Positions 35,807 through 44,943 of a DNA stretch of 64,000 bases are shown here, piece after piece (the first letter of the stretch is position 1; each line of letters begins with the position of its first letter). Under the pieces are notes generated by a model. That model saw only the letters and a program-made list of their open reading frames with translations, had not been told where the DNA came from and ran no database searches. The translations under genes and the position numbers were made by a program. The DNA comes from Acidimicrobiia bacterium (lineage in GTDB: Bacteria > Acidobacteriota > Vicinamibacteria > Vicinamibacterales > CAVVIG01): contig VFZL01000008.1 of NCBI GenBank assembly GCA_016871175.1, positions 1-64,000 of the forward strand. Direction: 5' to 3'.

Positions 35807-37423
35807 CTATGGTGTGCCGCCGGTGACGACCGCCGGCTCGACGTCGCGCTGGCGCTCCTGCACCGTGCCCGGGATGCCGAGGCTCGTGTTCGCGCCGAGC
35901 TTGCGGAGCAGTTCGGCGGTCTCGGGCCAGTCCTGGAACTGAAACGACTGTTTGGCGCCTTCGGCGAGGCGGAACGCGGTGCGCCCGCGGAAGTCACGCG
36001 CGTCGATGTGCGCGCCGTGTTGGACCAGATACTCGACGACCTCGTTCAACCCGCGCATCGCGGCACCGTGGAGCGCCGTGAAGTCTGCCTCGTTGATGGC
36101 GTTCACCTCCGCGCCGGCCTCGACCAACGTCTTGACGGCTTGCTCCGCGCTGATCGACCGATCGCCACGAGGCTTCCGCGGCTGATACGTCGAGTGGCCA
36201 ATCCCGGCCGCCGCCATCAACGGTGTTGTCCCATCATCGCTGGTGATGCGATGGTCGGCTCCGCCGTCGAGGAGCGCCTTGATGATCTCGTTGGCGGTGT
36301 CGCCGCCGCCTTCGATGGTGCCGAAGGTGGTCGCACCGCCATTGGCGGCGAAGGCGGCCACCCAGAGCGGTGTCGCGCCCCGCATGTCCCCTGTGCCGAC
36401 GGCGAAGGGCTCGAACGCACCCTTCGTGGGGTACGCGAGGTAGTTCTGCGCAACGGCGCTCGTCGTGATGCGCGCGTTGGGATCGGCGCCGCGCGTCAGC
36501 AGCGCCTTGACGACCCGGAGCCGCGCCTGCGGCGTGAGATCCGCAAGCACGCGCGAGCGGTCGATGCTCCGGACGCGGAGCCAATCGCGCAACCACAGCT
36601 CGAGGTTCCCGGCAGCCGCGTGCAGCGCGCGGACGCCGTAGAGCTTGCCGTTCGGGTCCGCACCACGCTCCAGCAGGAACATCGCCATCTCTTCGCGCCC
36701 GCTGATGATTGAGAGGGGCAGCGCGTGGGTGCCGTCGCTGCCGGTCTCGTTCACATCGACGCCGGCGGCCAGCAGCACCTTGGCGGTTTCGATGTCACCG
36801 TTGCGCGCAGCGTGGAGGAGTGGCGTGAAGCCGCGCTTGGAGCCGGCACGTAGGTCCGCCCGGTTCTCGACCAGCGTGCGCACGATGTCCACGTGGCCTT
36901 CGGCCGTGGCCCACATCAGCGCGTTCTGTTGTGTCTCCTTGACGACGGCGTTGACCTGCGCGCCCTTGGCGACGAGCGCCTTCACCGCGCCCACGTTGCC
37001 GGACCGGGCGGCGATCATCAGAGGAGTCACCCCGCTGGATTGCGAGGCGTTCACGTTCGCACCGGCCCCGAGCAGGCGATCGACCAGTTCGGCGTTCCCG
37101 TTCTCGCACGCGCGCATGAGCGGCGTCACGCCGTGGTCGTCAGCGGCATCCACCTTGGCGCCCGCACGCAGCAGGCGGTCGACCAGGTCGAGGTCGTTCC
37201 AGTGCGCGGCCCAGAGCAATGCGGTCACACCGTCAGCGCGCGCGGCGTTCACGTCGACTTTCTGCTTCAGCAGCGCGAGGACTGCCGTCCTGTTGCGCGA
37301 GGCGGCGGCTTCGACGAGCCGCAGGTCGGGGCCAGCGGCGGCCGCCGTGCCCCGTGCAACCACCAGCGATGCCAGCAACAGTCCCGCGACGACACCACTC
37401 ACTTCTCGAATGTTCGTGAGCAC
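35807..37423 (-). CDS. secreted ankyrin-repeat protein, cassette 2
   Basis: 538 residues. GTG 37423 is preceded by GAGGAG at eight bases and starts a Sec signal (VLTNIREVSGVVAGLLLASL, then cleavage near AAA); the open frame beyond it is not coding-like. About eleven ankyrin repeats follow, starting LRLVEAAASRNRTAVLALLK and including QSSGVTPLMIAARSGNVGAV. Insertions occur near residues 245-330. The C-terminus ends with a non-repeat tail (FQFQDWPETAELLRKLG). The gene is divergent from the cassette-2 DUF1592/DUF1552 pair, with 246 bases between starts, in contrast to the co-oriented cassettes 1 and 3. Confidence 0.88.
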   Translation of the reverse strand: MLTNIREVSGVVAGLLLASLVVARGTAAAAGPDLRLVEAAASRNRTAVLALLKQKVDVNAARADGVTALLWAAHWNDLDLVDRLLRAGAKVDAADDHGVTPLMRACENGNAELVDRLLGAGANVNASQSSGVTPLMIAARSGNVGAVKALVAKGAQVNAVVKETQQNALMWATAEGHVDIVRTLVENRADLRAGSKRGFTPLLHAARNGDIETAKVLLAAGVDVNETGSDGTHALPLSIISGREEMAMFLLERGADPNGKLYGVRALHAAAGNLELWLRDWLRVRSIDRSRVLADLTPQARLRVVKALLTRGADPNARITTSAVAQNYLAYPTKGAFEPFAVGTGDMRGATPLWVAAFAANGGATTFGTIEGGGDTANEIIKALLDGGADHRITSDDGTTPLMAAAGIGHSTYQPRKPRGDRSISAEQAVKTLVEAGAEVNAINEADFTALHGAAMRGLNEVVEYLVQHGAHIDARDFRGRTAFRLAEGAKQSFQFQDWPETAELLRKLGANTSLGIPGTVQERQRDVEPAVVTGGTP

Positions 37424-37669
37424 GGATGATTCTCCTCGCTGATTCGCCCGCAGGGCCAAATTCTTCGGTTGGCATGATAGCGACCCCTGTGCCTCGCGTC
37501 GACTGGTTTCCGCGCGCACGCCACTGGATCGGCTCGACCATGGCGCTCTCCGCCCGTCCGTCGGAGGCACGGGATTTATGTTGCATCGGGGCGGTCGCCT
37601 GCCTACCATCGAAACGGCCGGAGGGCACGCCGGCCCCGTCGATATTCGTCCGCATCAGGAGCGATGACG

Positions 37670-40159
37670 ATGTGCAGGCTGTTCCGTTCATGTGGGATGT
37701 TTGGCGCGGTGAGCCTCGCGTGGGTGGTCGTAGCCGTCTGGCACCCTGCCCCCGCCCATGCGCAAGCGCCCGCGTCCAAGGGCGCCGAATCGACCGTGGC
37801 GCCGTCCCGCGGGCTCCTTGATCAGTACTGCGTGACCTGCCACAACGGCCGCTTGAAGACGGCCGGCCTCACGCTCGAGAACCTTGACGTCGCCGATGTC
37901 GCCGGCAACGCGGCGACGCTGGAAAAGGTCGCGCGAAAGTTGCGGACCGGTCAGATGCCGCCGGAGGGCCGTCCGCGACCAGAGCCGGCGACTTCCGCCA
38001 CGTTCGTCTCGACGCTGGAGACCGCGCTCGATCGCAGCGCCGCTGCGTCACCCAATCCAGGGCGTGTCGTCGTGCGCCGCTTGAATCGCGCCGAGTATGT
38101 GAACGCGATTCGCGATCTCCTCGCGCTGCAGATCGACGGGCCGTCCCACCTCCCGGTCGACAACTCGGGCTTCGGGTTCGACAACATCGCCGACGTGTTG
38201 ACGATCGCGCCGGGCCTGATGGCGCGCTACATGTCGGCGGCGACGAAGATCAGTCGGCTGGCCATCGGCAGCCCAGACATTCGATCGGTCATTCAGGTCT
38301 ATCGCGCCTCCGAGTTCGCGAGGCAAGACGGGCGCATGCATGAGGATCTGCCATTCGCGTCCCACGGCGGCCTTGCGGTCCGACATCCCTTCCCACTCGA
38401 CGGCGAGTACGCGGTCAAGCTCCGGCTGCAGCGCAACTCGGTTGGCGACACGATTCGCGGCATCGACGACGAGCAAGAAATCGAGGTCCGGCTGGACCAC
38501 GGGCTCGTGAAGTGGTTCAGGGTCGGGGGCGCGTTCAAGGGTCCTGACCCGGGCGTGCTCATCGCGATCCCTGAAGACGATGTCGAAGCGAAGAAGCTTC
38601 ACACGTATCGACTGAGCGCCGACAAGGATCTCGAGTTCCGCTTGCCGGTGAAGGCCGGAACGCGCTTGATCGGGGCGGCGTTCACCAATCGATCCGCGTC
38701 GGCGTGGGAAGGCGTGCCGCTGCGACCGCGGTCGATCAAGAGCGCGGTCTTCAGTGACGACATGGGCGATCCCGGCATCGATTCCATCGAGATCTCTGGG
38801 CCGTTCGACGCGCGTCCGGCGAGCGAGACGCCGAGCCGTCAGCGGATCTTCAGCTGTCGTCCAAGCGGCGCGCGTGACGACGAGGCGTGCGCCTCGCGTA
38901 TCCTCACGGGGTTGACCAGGCGCGCGTATCGTCGCCCGGTCGCGGATGCGGATATCGCCCCATTGATGAACCTGTATCGCGCGGGGCGCAAGGCCAAGGA
39001 CTTCGAGGCGGGCATCGAGCGTGCGCTGGAAGCCATGTTGTCCTCGCCAGCCTTCCTCTTCCGCATCGAGCACGACCCGGACAACGTGAAGCCCGGGTCC
39101 ATCTACCGCGTGAGCGATTTGGAGCTGGCGTCTCGGCTGGCGTTCTTCCTGTGGCGCAGCATTCCCGACGATGAGCTGCTCGAGGTGGCCGCGAAAGGGC
39201 GGCTCAAAGACGCCGTGCTCGCGCAACAGGTCCAGCGCATGATGGCCGACGCGCGCGCGAGCCGCTGGATGACCGACTTCATGGGGCAGTGGCTCCTCGT
39301 CCGGAACACCCAGTCGGTGGAACCGGATCCCGCTCGCTTCCCGGACTTCGACGACACACTGCGCGATGCGATGGCGAAGGAGACCGAGCTCTTCTTCGAG
39401 AGTCAGGTACGCGACGATCGCAGCGTCCTCGATCTGCTGAGGGCCGACTACACGTTCCTGAACGATCGGCTGGCGGTGCACTACGGCGTACCGAAGGTGT
39501 ACGGCAGCCACTTCCGTCGCGTGCCGATCGCGGACCCTGCGCGGCGAGGTCTGCTCGGGCACGCGAGCATTCTGACGGTGACGTCCTACGCGGATCGCAC
39601 CTCCGTCGTGTTGCGCGGTAAGTGGGTGCTCGAGACGATGCTCGGCGCGCCGCCGCCACCCCCGCCGCCGAACGTGCCGCCGCTCAAGCAGAACGACGGC
39701 AAGAGCAAACCGACGTCGCTGCGTGAGCGGATGGAGCAGCATCGCAGCAATCCCGTGTGCGCGAGCTGTCACGCGCGCATGGATCCGCTCGGGTTCGCGC
39801 TCGAGAACTTCGACCCGACGGGTCGCTGGCGGAAGGACGACAGCGGCGCCGCGATCAACGCGTCGATTACGCTGGACGGCAAGGCCGTCGACGGACCCGA
39901 GCACTTCCGCGAGGCACTCCTCGGCCGCGGCGATCAGATGGTGAGCACCGTCACGGAGAAGCTCTTGACCTATGCGCTCGGCCGCGGCGTCGACTACTAC
40001 GACGCGCCGACGGTCCGTCAGCTGGTGCGGGACCTGTCCAAGCAGGATCACAAGTGGTCCGCGCTGGTCCTCGGGATCGTCAATAGCTTGCCGTTCCAGA
40101 TGCGGCGCGCACCCGACAGTGCCGCGCCGGCTGCGCAGACCGTGGCCCAGCAACAGTAG
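37670..40159 (+). CDS. exported DUF1592-family c-type haem protein, cassette 2
   Basis: 829 residues from ATG 37670. AGGAG lies eight bases upstream; the ATG at 37664 would be too close to it. Sec signal, then CVTCH in QYCVTCHNGRLKTAGLTLEN with MPPEGRP, DUF1587 (RLNRAEYVNAIRDLLAL, FGFDNIADVL), DUF1595 (LTRRAYRRPVADADI), DUF1592 (LASRLAFFLWRSIPDDELLE), DUF1588 (with CASCH and MDPLGFALENFDPTGRW) and DUF1585 (VTEKLLTYALGRGVDYYD). It aligns throughout with the cassette-1 protein but has diverged strongly, so the duplication is old. It is followed by its DUF1552 partner 21 bases downstream. Confidence 0.9.
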   Translation: MCRLFRSCGMFGAVSLAWVVVAVWHPAPAHAQAPASKGAESTVAPSRGLLDQYCVTCHNGRLKTAGLTLENLDVADVAGNAATLEKVARKLRTGQMPPEGRPRPEPATSATFVSTLETALDRSAAASPNPGRVVVRRLNRAEYVNAIRDLLALQIDGPSHLPVDNSGFGFDNIADVLTIAPGLMARYMSAATKISRLAIGSPDIRSVIQVYRASEFARQDGRMHEDLPFASHGGLAVRHPFPLDGEYAVKLRLQRNSVGDTIRGIDDEQEIEVRLDHGLVKWFRVGGAFKGPDPGVLIAIPEDDVEAKKLHTYRLSADKDLEFRLPVKAGTRLIGAAFTNRSASAWEGVPLRPRSIKSAVFSDDMGDPGIDSIEISGPFDARPASETPSRQRIFSCRPSGARDDEACASRILTGLTRRAYRRPVADADIAPLMNLYRAGRKAKDFEAGIERALEAMLSSPAFLFRIEHDPDNVKPGSIYRVSDLELASRLAFFLWRSIPDDELLEVAAKGRLKDAVLAQQVQRMMADARASRWMTDFMGQWLLVRNTQSVEPDPARFPDFDDTLRDAMAKETELFFESQVRDDRSVLDLLRADYTFLNDRLAVHYGVPKVYGSHFRRVPIADPARRGLLGHASILTVTSYADRTSVVLRGKWVLETMLGAPPPPPPPNVPPLKQNDGKSKPTSLRERMEQHRSNPVCASCHARMDPLGFALENFDPTGRWRKDDSGAAINASITLDGKAVDGPEHFREALLGRGDQMVSTVTEKLLTYALGRGVDYYDAPTVRQLVRDLSKQDHKWSALVLGIVNSLPFQMRRAPDSAAPAAQTVAQQQ

Positions 40160-40180
40160 CCAGAGATAGCGAGAGACATC

Positions 40181-41524
40181 ATGTTCATCACCAAAACGCA
40201 CATCTCACGGCGCGCCGTGCTCCGCGGTCTCGGCGTCTCGATATCGCTGCCGCTGCTCGACGCGATGGTGCCGGCGTTGACGGCCCAGGGCAAGACCGCC
40301 GCGGCGCCCGTCAAGCGGTTCGGCGTGTTCTACGTCCCCAACGGCATGGCGATGGGCTACTGGTTCCCGAAGACGGTTGGCCCGGTCGCGGAGCTGCCGC
40401 CGACGCTGCAGTCGCTCCAAAAGTTCAAGGAGAACGTGCTGCTCATCGGCGGCCTTGCCGACGAGGCCGCCAACCTGACGACGCGCGCCGGCGACCACGC
40501 GCGCTCGGCCGGGACGTTTCTGACCTGCGTGCCGTTCAAGGCGATCTCTGATTCGAACGTCATCGTGTCGGTGACGATGGACCAGATTGCGGCGAAGCAG
40601 CTGGCCAAGGAGACGCAGATCGCGTCCCTGGAGTTGGCGCTCGAGAGCACGGTGATGCTCGGCGCGTGCGACGGCGCGAGCTGCGCGTTGACCAACACGA
40701 TCTCCTGGAGCACGGAGACGACCCCGAATCCGTGCGAGAACGATCCGCGTGCCGTGTTCGAGCGGTTGTTCGGCGCGTCAGGCAGCACGGATCCTGCCGC
40801 GCGGCTCGCTCGGTTGGAGCGCGACCAGAGCGTGCTCGATTTCGTGACGGCCGAAGTGGCGCGGTTCAACCGTCGGCTGGGTCCGGCCGACCGCGCGAAG
40901 TTCTCCGAGTATCTCGATTCGGTGCGCGACATCGAACGGCGCATCCAGAAGGCCGAGGAGCAGAACGCCAACGAGCTGCCGCTGGTCGACCAGCCGATGG
41001 GCATTCCGACCGACTATGCGGAGCACGCGAAGCTGATGATGGACCTGCTCGCGATGGCGTACCAGACCGATCTCACGCGCATCAGCACGTTCATGTTGGC
41101 GCGCGAGGTCAGCAGCCGCGCGTATCCGGAGGTCGGCGTGTCGGATTCACATCATCCGCTGTCGCACCATCAGGATGAACAGGCGAAGCTCGAGCGGCTG
41201 CACAAGATCAACGAGTATCACTTCCGGCAGTTCGCGCATCTGGTCCAGAAGCTCGCCTCCACGCCCGAAGGCGACGGCACGATGCTGGACAACACGCTGT
41301 TCCTGTACGGCACCGGCATCAGCGACAGCAACACGCACTTCCACGATGACCTGCCGATCGCGCTGATCGGCGGCAAGAAGGCAGGCATCAAGGGCGGTCG
41401 GTACATCCGGAACGAGAAGGGCACTCCGCTCGCGAACCTGCACCGCACGGTGCTGGAGATGCTCGGCACGCCGGTCGAGACGTTCGGCGACAGTACCGGC
41501 ACGCTGAAGACCTTGACGATGTAG
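40181..41524 (+). CDS. DUF1552 protein, Tat-exported, cassette 2
   Basis: 447 residues. Tat signal SRRAVLRGLGVSISLPLLD near residues 9-27. Family segments: FGVFYVPNGMAMGYWFPK, GDHARSAGTFLTC, LELALESTVMLGACDGASC, NDPRAVFERLFGASG, YLDSVRDIERRIQ, TDLTRISTFMLAREVSSRAY, HHPLSHHQDEQAKLE and LYGTGISDSNTHFHDDLP. The histidine clusters are in the same places as in the other two copies, hinting at a metal site. ATG 40181 starts 21 bases after the DUF1592 stop, indicating cotranscription. Confidence 0.9.
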   Translation: MFITKTHISRRAVLRGLGVSISLPLLDAMVPALTAQGKTAAAPVKRFGVFYVPNGMAMGYWFPKTVGPVAELPPTLQSLQKFKENVLLIGGLADEAANLTTRAGDHARSAGTFLTCVPFKAISDSNVIVSVTMDQIAAKQLAKETQIASLELALESTVMLGACDGASCALTNTISWSTETTPNPCENDPRAVFERLFGASGSTDPAARLARLERDQSVLDFVTAEVARFNRRLGPADRAKFSEYLDSVRDIERRIQKAEEQNANELPLVDQPMGIPTDYAEHAKLMMDLLAMAYQTDLTRISTFMLAREVSSRAYPEVGVSDSHHPLSHHQDEQAKLERLHKINEYHFRQFAHLVQKLASTPEGDGTMLDNTLFLYGTGISDSNTHFHDDLPIALIGGKKAGIKGGRYIRNEKGTPLANLHRTVLEMLGTPVETFGDSTGTLKTLTM

Positions 41525-41604
41525 GCGGCTACTCTTTCAGCACCGTCGTTGGAGCGGTCTTCGCGACCAAGGGGCTCTGGCTCGCCGGCGAGCCAAGCGC
41601 GTGC

Positions 41605-42162
41605 TCAGGCCTCCAGCACGAGGCAGGGGCGGGCCCAGACGTACCGACAGTTCGGGACAGAGCCGCCACCGGGCATCTCCACGTCGGCGACGCCGGCGTT
41701 GGCCGCGCCCAGGCGCTCGTAGAAGGCGCGCGCCGGCGTGTTCGTCTCCAAGACCCAGAGCCAGACACCCCGCTCGGGCCGCTCGTGGCACAGCCACGCA
41801 GCAGCCTCGCACATGAGACGTCGTCCGATGCCCTGGCGATGGCACTCGAGTGCGACATGGAGGTTGTCAATCCATGACCCCCAAACGGGATCCTGCTCGG
41901 CGAAGACGCAGATGAAGCCGACGAGCGTCTCGCCTTCCTCAGCGAGGCAGACATGCTGGTTGGCTGCAGGTGCCACGAGCCGCGCGTGCCAGACGCGACG
42001 TCGATCGTCGAGGGCGCTGCCGTCGAGGAACGCATCGGGCATCATGCCTCGATAGGTACGGCGCCAGCTCTCCGTATGGAAACGGGCGATGCGTTCGGCA
42101 TCGTCAGGACGCGCCAACCGGAGTGAAACAGGCGTGTCACCAGCGAGAGGAGGAGGTCTCAC
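41605..42162 (-). CDS. GNAT-family N-acetyltransferase
   Basis: 185 residues. The GNAT fold runs over the whole length: VSLRLARPDDAERIARFHTE, VGFICVFAEQ, WIDNLHVALECHRQGIGRRLM with the acetyl-CoA pyrophosphate loop CHRQGIGRRL, and LWVLETNTPARAFYERLGA. The substrate is not evident. The start is GTG 42162, overlapping by GTGA the stop of an 18-codon frame that itself begins by ATGA overlap with a cupin remnant, so the gene looks like the surviving last member of an operon whose upstream genes have decayed. Confidence 0.85.
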   Translation of the reverse strand: MRPPPLAGDTPVSLRLARPDDAERIARFHTESWRRTYRGMMPDAFLDGSALDDRRRVWHARLVAPAANQHVCLAEEGETLVGFICVFAEQDPVWGSWIDNLHVALECHRQGIGRRLMCEAAAWLCHERPERGVWLWVLETNTPARAFYERLGAANAGVADVEMPGGGSVPNCRYVWARPCLVLEA

Positions 42163-42698
42163 GCTTGGATCCCCGCAATGGATGCTGGCAGCTCGATGAC
42201 GACGTGGCGGCTCATGGCACCTCCACTCGATCGCGGCGTGTGGATGGTGCCGAGATCACCAAGAAGTGGACATCCTGGTTGGTCACGTTCCGGACCACCC
42301 GTCGGACGACCGGCGTCACCCGCAGTGCTCGCTCGCACGTGAATGCTCTCTGGGGACGTGGGCATCGCGCCCCGCACCTCCTCGATCGTCGATGTGCCGC
42401 GGCCCGTCCCGCCCTCGGCCCACGTCCAGGCCTCGGCGAGACGTAGACGCCCGTCAGGCAGAACCTCGGGTGTGGATTGGCATCTGCCGGTCTTGATCGC
42501 GCCATCCGTCGTGACGTGCTGATACCGCATGTCGAGCTTTCCCCCGGCGCCGACCGTGGCCACGAGCGTTCCTCGCGCCACGCCGCCGCCACGGTACGTG
42601 GCCCACACCACGTTCCCATCCTGCCGGTATTCGAACTGCGGGTCGTGCCCAACAACGGAGATCCTTCCCGGCATTGCGCTGCACATCGGCGGCGACAT
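42159..42698 (-). pseudogene. hybrid frame: 'N-acetylglutamate synthase-like' small protein joined to unrelated sequence
   Basis: Residues about 19-110 (bases 42369-42645) match a family of small proteins often named N-acetylglutamate synthase: FEYRQDGNVVWATYRGGGVA, TLVATV, LDMRYQHV, GRCQSTPEVLPDGRLRL and TIEEVRG. Family members normally stop about here and have a longer N-terminus. Beyond 42369 the frame runs out of phase across a cupin remnant, so the last 70 residues are not meaningful. Before residue 18 the sequence is also unrelated. The domain has lost its N-terminus and its own stop. The enzymatic name is doubtful even for intact members. Confidence 0.6.
42212..42330 (-). pseudogene. 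C-terminal remnant of a cupin-domain protein
   Basis: In the frame ending at TGA 42212 the sequence reads ALRVTPVVRRVVRNVTNQDV then HFLVISAPSTRRDRVEVP. This is the standard ending of small cupin proteins (VRNVTDxDxxFLVISxPSTxGDR). The front of the cupin is absent; sequence of another family starts upstream near 42369. Only about 40 residues remain. Confidence 0.65.
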
Positions 42699-42854
42699 GG
42701 CGTACGCCTATTTCGCGCTGCTCGGCGGCGACTCGTCGCTACTGTTCGCGCTAGAGCGATTCGGTATCGTCGAACTCAACAAGGCTTCGTGCGCTCTTGC
42801 GCGGCTCGCCCGCCTGTCACCGACTGGCCTGGATCTCAGTGGCGAGTCGTGCAG

Positions 42855-43316
42855 TCAACGACCGCCGACAGGCGCCGCACCCTCGCACGAGTTGACCGCG
42901 CAGAAGTCGGCCAGCTCCGCGATCACGAGATCACGCGCTGCGCGTTCGAGGTGTCCGCGATACGCGGACCGCATGTGGCGAATCGCACCCATGATGAGAG
43001 GCAGCACGTCGACCTTGACGAGCGGCTGTCCCGCCCACGGATTCCCGAGCTGGCGCTGTTCGAACTGGTAGAGGCCACCGGGAGGAGGTGGGACCATCGG
43101 TTGCGGTGGCGGAAGCAACCCGTCGAGCCGCGACCGCCGTTCGTCCACGCGCGCACGAAAGTCCGGCTCGATGTCGACGAGGTCGAGACGTTTGGCCGGG
43201 GCAGACAGCGCGCGTCGGATACGAGTGAGGTCTTCGTCGCCCGAAGCAGACGGCTGTCCCTGGACCGCCAGGGCCACGACGGCCGCCAGGGCGACGCCAC
43301 CGGTCAAAGACGACAC
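42855..43316 (-). CDS. secreted protein of unknown family
   Basis: About 153 residues from GTG 43316 (VSSLTGGVALAAVVALAVQG gives a signal-like segment). A TTG at 43370 is another possible start. The mature chain is charged and helical (DLTRIRRALSAPAKRLDLVD, FRARVDERRSRLDGL) with a proline stretch and ends ADFCAVNSCEGAAPVGGR, with two cysteines. I recognise no domain. It lies 73 bases after the NHL-repeat gene on the same strand and could be cotranscribed with it. Confidence 0.55.
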   Translation of the reverse strand: MSSLTGGVALAAVVALAVQGQPSASGDEDLTRIRRALSAPAKRLDLVDIEPDFRARVDERRSRLDGLLPPPQPMVPPPPGGLYQFEQRQLGNPWAGQPLVKVDVLPLIMGAIRHMRSAYRGHLERAARDLVIAELADFCAVNSCEGAAPVGGR

Positions 43317-43389
43317 GCGTACTCTGACGTCCGTGGATGCCGCTTGGCCGGCCCGAGGTGCGGTGACCAAGCGGCGCGCGAGGGGCGTG

Positions 43390-44568
43390 CTACTTCGTCG
43401 ACCGAGGCCAAACGGCGCCCTGGTCCTTCTTGGTAACCGGACCGAGGCCCTTGTAGACGAACTTCTGGATGCGCCCCGAGTAGGTCTCGGCCACGAAGAG
43501 GTTGCCCTTCGAGTCGACCGCCACATTGTGTGTGCCGAAGAACTGGCCAGGCTGCTTGCCGCCCGTGCCGATCGTCGTCAGGACCTCGAGCGTGTCGCGG
43601 AGCAGCACGTGAATCACGTGGTTCCCGCCGTCGGCGAGGTAGATGTACCGCTGCTGCGGATCCTTCGAGAAGGCGATGTCCCACACGGACCCCGAGCCCT
43701 GAGTCTGCTTCGCGAAGAACGCTTCCTTCAGGAACTTCCCGTCCCGCTGAAACACTTGGATTCGATCGTTGGTGCGATCGCAGGCGTAGATCAGATTGTC
43801 GATCGAGATCTCGGCGCAGTGCACGGGATTGCCGAACTGCTTGGACGGCGGCGCACCCGGATTGTAGGCGCCGAGGTTCGTGTCGTCGGGCTTGTTGCCG
43901 TAGGCGCCCCAGTGCCGCTTGTACTTGCCGGTCTCGGAGTCGTACACGATCACGCGCTTGTTTCCATAGCCATCGCCGATGTAGACCTCGTTGGCCGCCT
44001 TGTCGACGCTGCCGTCGGTTGGCTTCCACAGGTTCGCCGTGTCGTTGCTGCCGTTGTGCACGCCGTGCTTCCCGATCTGCAGTAGGAACTTCCCATTCGC
44101 GGTGAACTTCACCACCTGGGTATCCTTGTCGCCGTTGCCGCCGACCCAGAAGTTGCCGTTGTGGTCGATCCAGAGACCGTGATTCGAGTCGGGCCACTCG
44201 TAGCCTTGTCCCGGTCCGCCCCAATTGCCCACGAGGTTGCCGGACTGATCGAACCCGAGCACCGGCGGAGCGACTGTGCAGCACGTGCCACCAGGCGTGG
44301 TGAGGTTTCTGTCGATACCACTGGTGCGGTGAAGCATCCAGACACGATCTTGACTATCCACTGCGATGCCGATCGCGTTGCCCAGGGCCCAATTGTTCGG
44401 TAGCGGCTTCGGCCACAGCGGATCGACCTCGAACATCGGCGCTTGGACCGCCGGTTTTCCTTGCGCCGCTGCCTGGCGTTCGAGCAGAGTGGCGACCACC
44501 CCCAACGTGATGGCCACGGCCAGCACACTCATGCCTGTGAGGACGTCTCGTGTTCGTCTGGTGCTCAT
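43390..44568 (-). CDS. exported NHL-repeat beta-propeller protein
   Basis: 392 residues from ATG 44568, with GGGAGA at a good distance; the earlier in-frame start lacks one. A signal anchor (VLTGMSVLAVAITLGVVATL) is followed by a six-bladed NHL propeller: AIGIAVDSQDRVWMLHR, GLWIDHNGNFWVGGNG, EVYIGDGYGNKRVIVYD, IYLADGGNHVIHVLLRD, HNVAVDSKGNLFVAETYSGR. The fold resembles peptidyl-alpha-hydroxyglycine lyase and related propellers. No catalytic assignment can be made; NHL propellers often bind ligands or RNA, but export argues for a periplasmic role. Confidence 0.85.
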   Translation of the reverse strand: MSTRRTRDVLTGMSVLAVAITLGVVATLLERQAAAQGKPAVQAPMFEVDPLWPKPLPNNWALGNAIGIAVDSQDRVWMLHRTSGIDRNLTTPGGTCCTVAPPVLGFDQSGNLVGNWGGPGQGYEWPDSNHGLWIDHNGNFWVGGNGDKDTQVVKFTANGKFLLQIGKHGVHNGSNDTANLWKPTDGSVDKAANEVYIGDGYGNKRVIVYDSETGKYKRHWGAYGNKPDDTNLGAYNPGAPPSKQFGNPVHCAEISIDNLIYACDRTNDRIQVFQRDGKFLKEAFFAKQTQGSGSVWDIAFSKDPQQRYIYLADGGNHVIHVLLRDTLEVLTTIGTGGKQPGQFFGTHNVAVDSKGNLFVAETYSGRIQKFVYKGLGPVTKKDQGAVWPRSTK

Positions 44569-44943
44569 GGGTTGTCTCCCTATGGGCCCTAGCATACACG
44601 CAGAGGGTCACCTCACCGCGTGTGAGTTGGCTTCGTAGCCTTTGTTGCCATCTTCGATGGTGGGTCGGTCTCGATCATCATCAGGTCACGGACCCGATGG
44701 CCGACGACCTGTGCCAGAGCCCGACCGAGTGCGTCTGGGATTTTCCACGCATTCGGTCATCGGCTCGCTCGAGGCCATCTGGGCGCTAGACGATACTCCC
44801 AATCAAGCGAGATTTCACACCCGATCGTGCCCGGGCGGCTCGCGCGATGCATGACTGGCGACTTGTGACTGATGACTGGCGACTCTCTGACTTGCGACTG
44901 TCTGACTGACGAATCTCGTGCCGGCTCGGGGTAGGATGCGACG
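44569..44943. other. intergenic stretch between divergent genes, GACT-rich repeats
   Basis: About 375 bases upstream of both the NHL gene and the 1073-residue fusion. No gene recognised. Bases 44851-44913 hold the GACT-rich repeat described separately; the rest shows nothing notable. Confidence 0.5.
44851..44913 (+). repeat. degenerate GACTGGCGACTTGT tandem repeat
   Basis: Units such as GACTGGCGACTTGTGACTGAT and GACTGGCGACTCTCTGACTTGC follow each other, with GACT recurring every 7-11 bases about eight times. A similar short tract (GCGACTTGGGACTTGTGACTGACTACT) lies at 55861-55887, just before the third ankyrin gene's 3' end. Both are intergenic. Confidence 0.65.

Noticed and set aside
38048-40201. 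717-codon open frame antisense to the cassette-2 DUF1592 gene
   Set aside because: It matches no family and mirrors a well-supported gene; long antisense frames are expected at this GC content.
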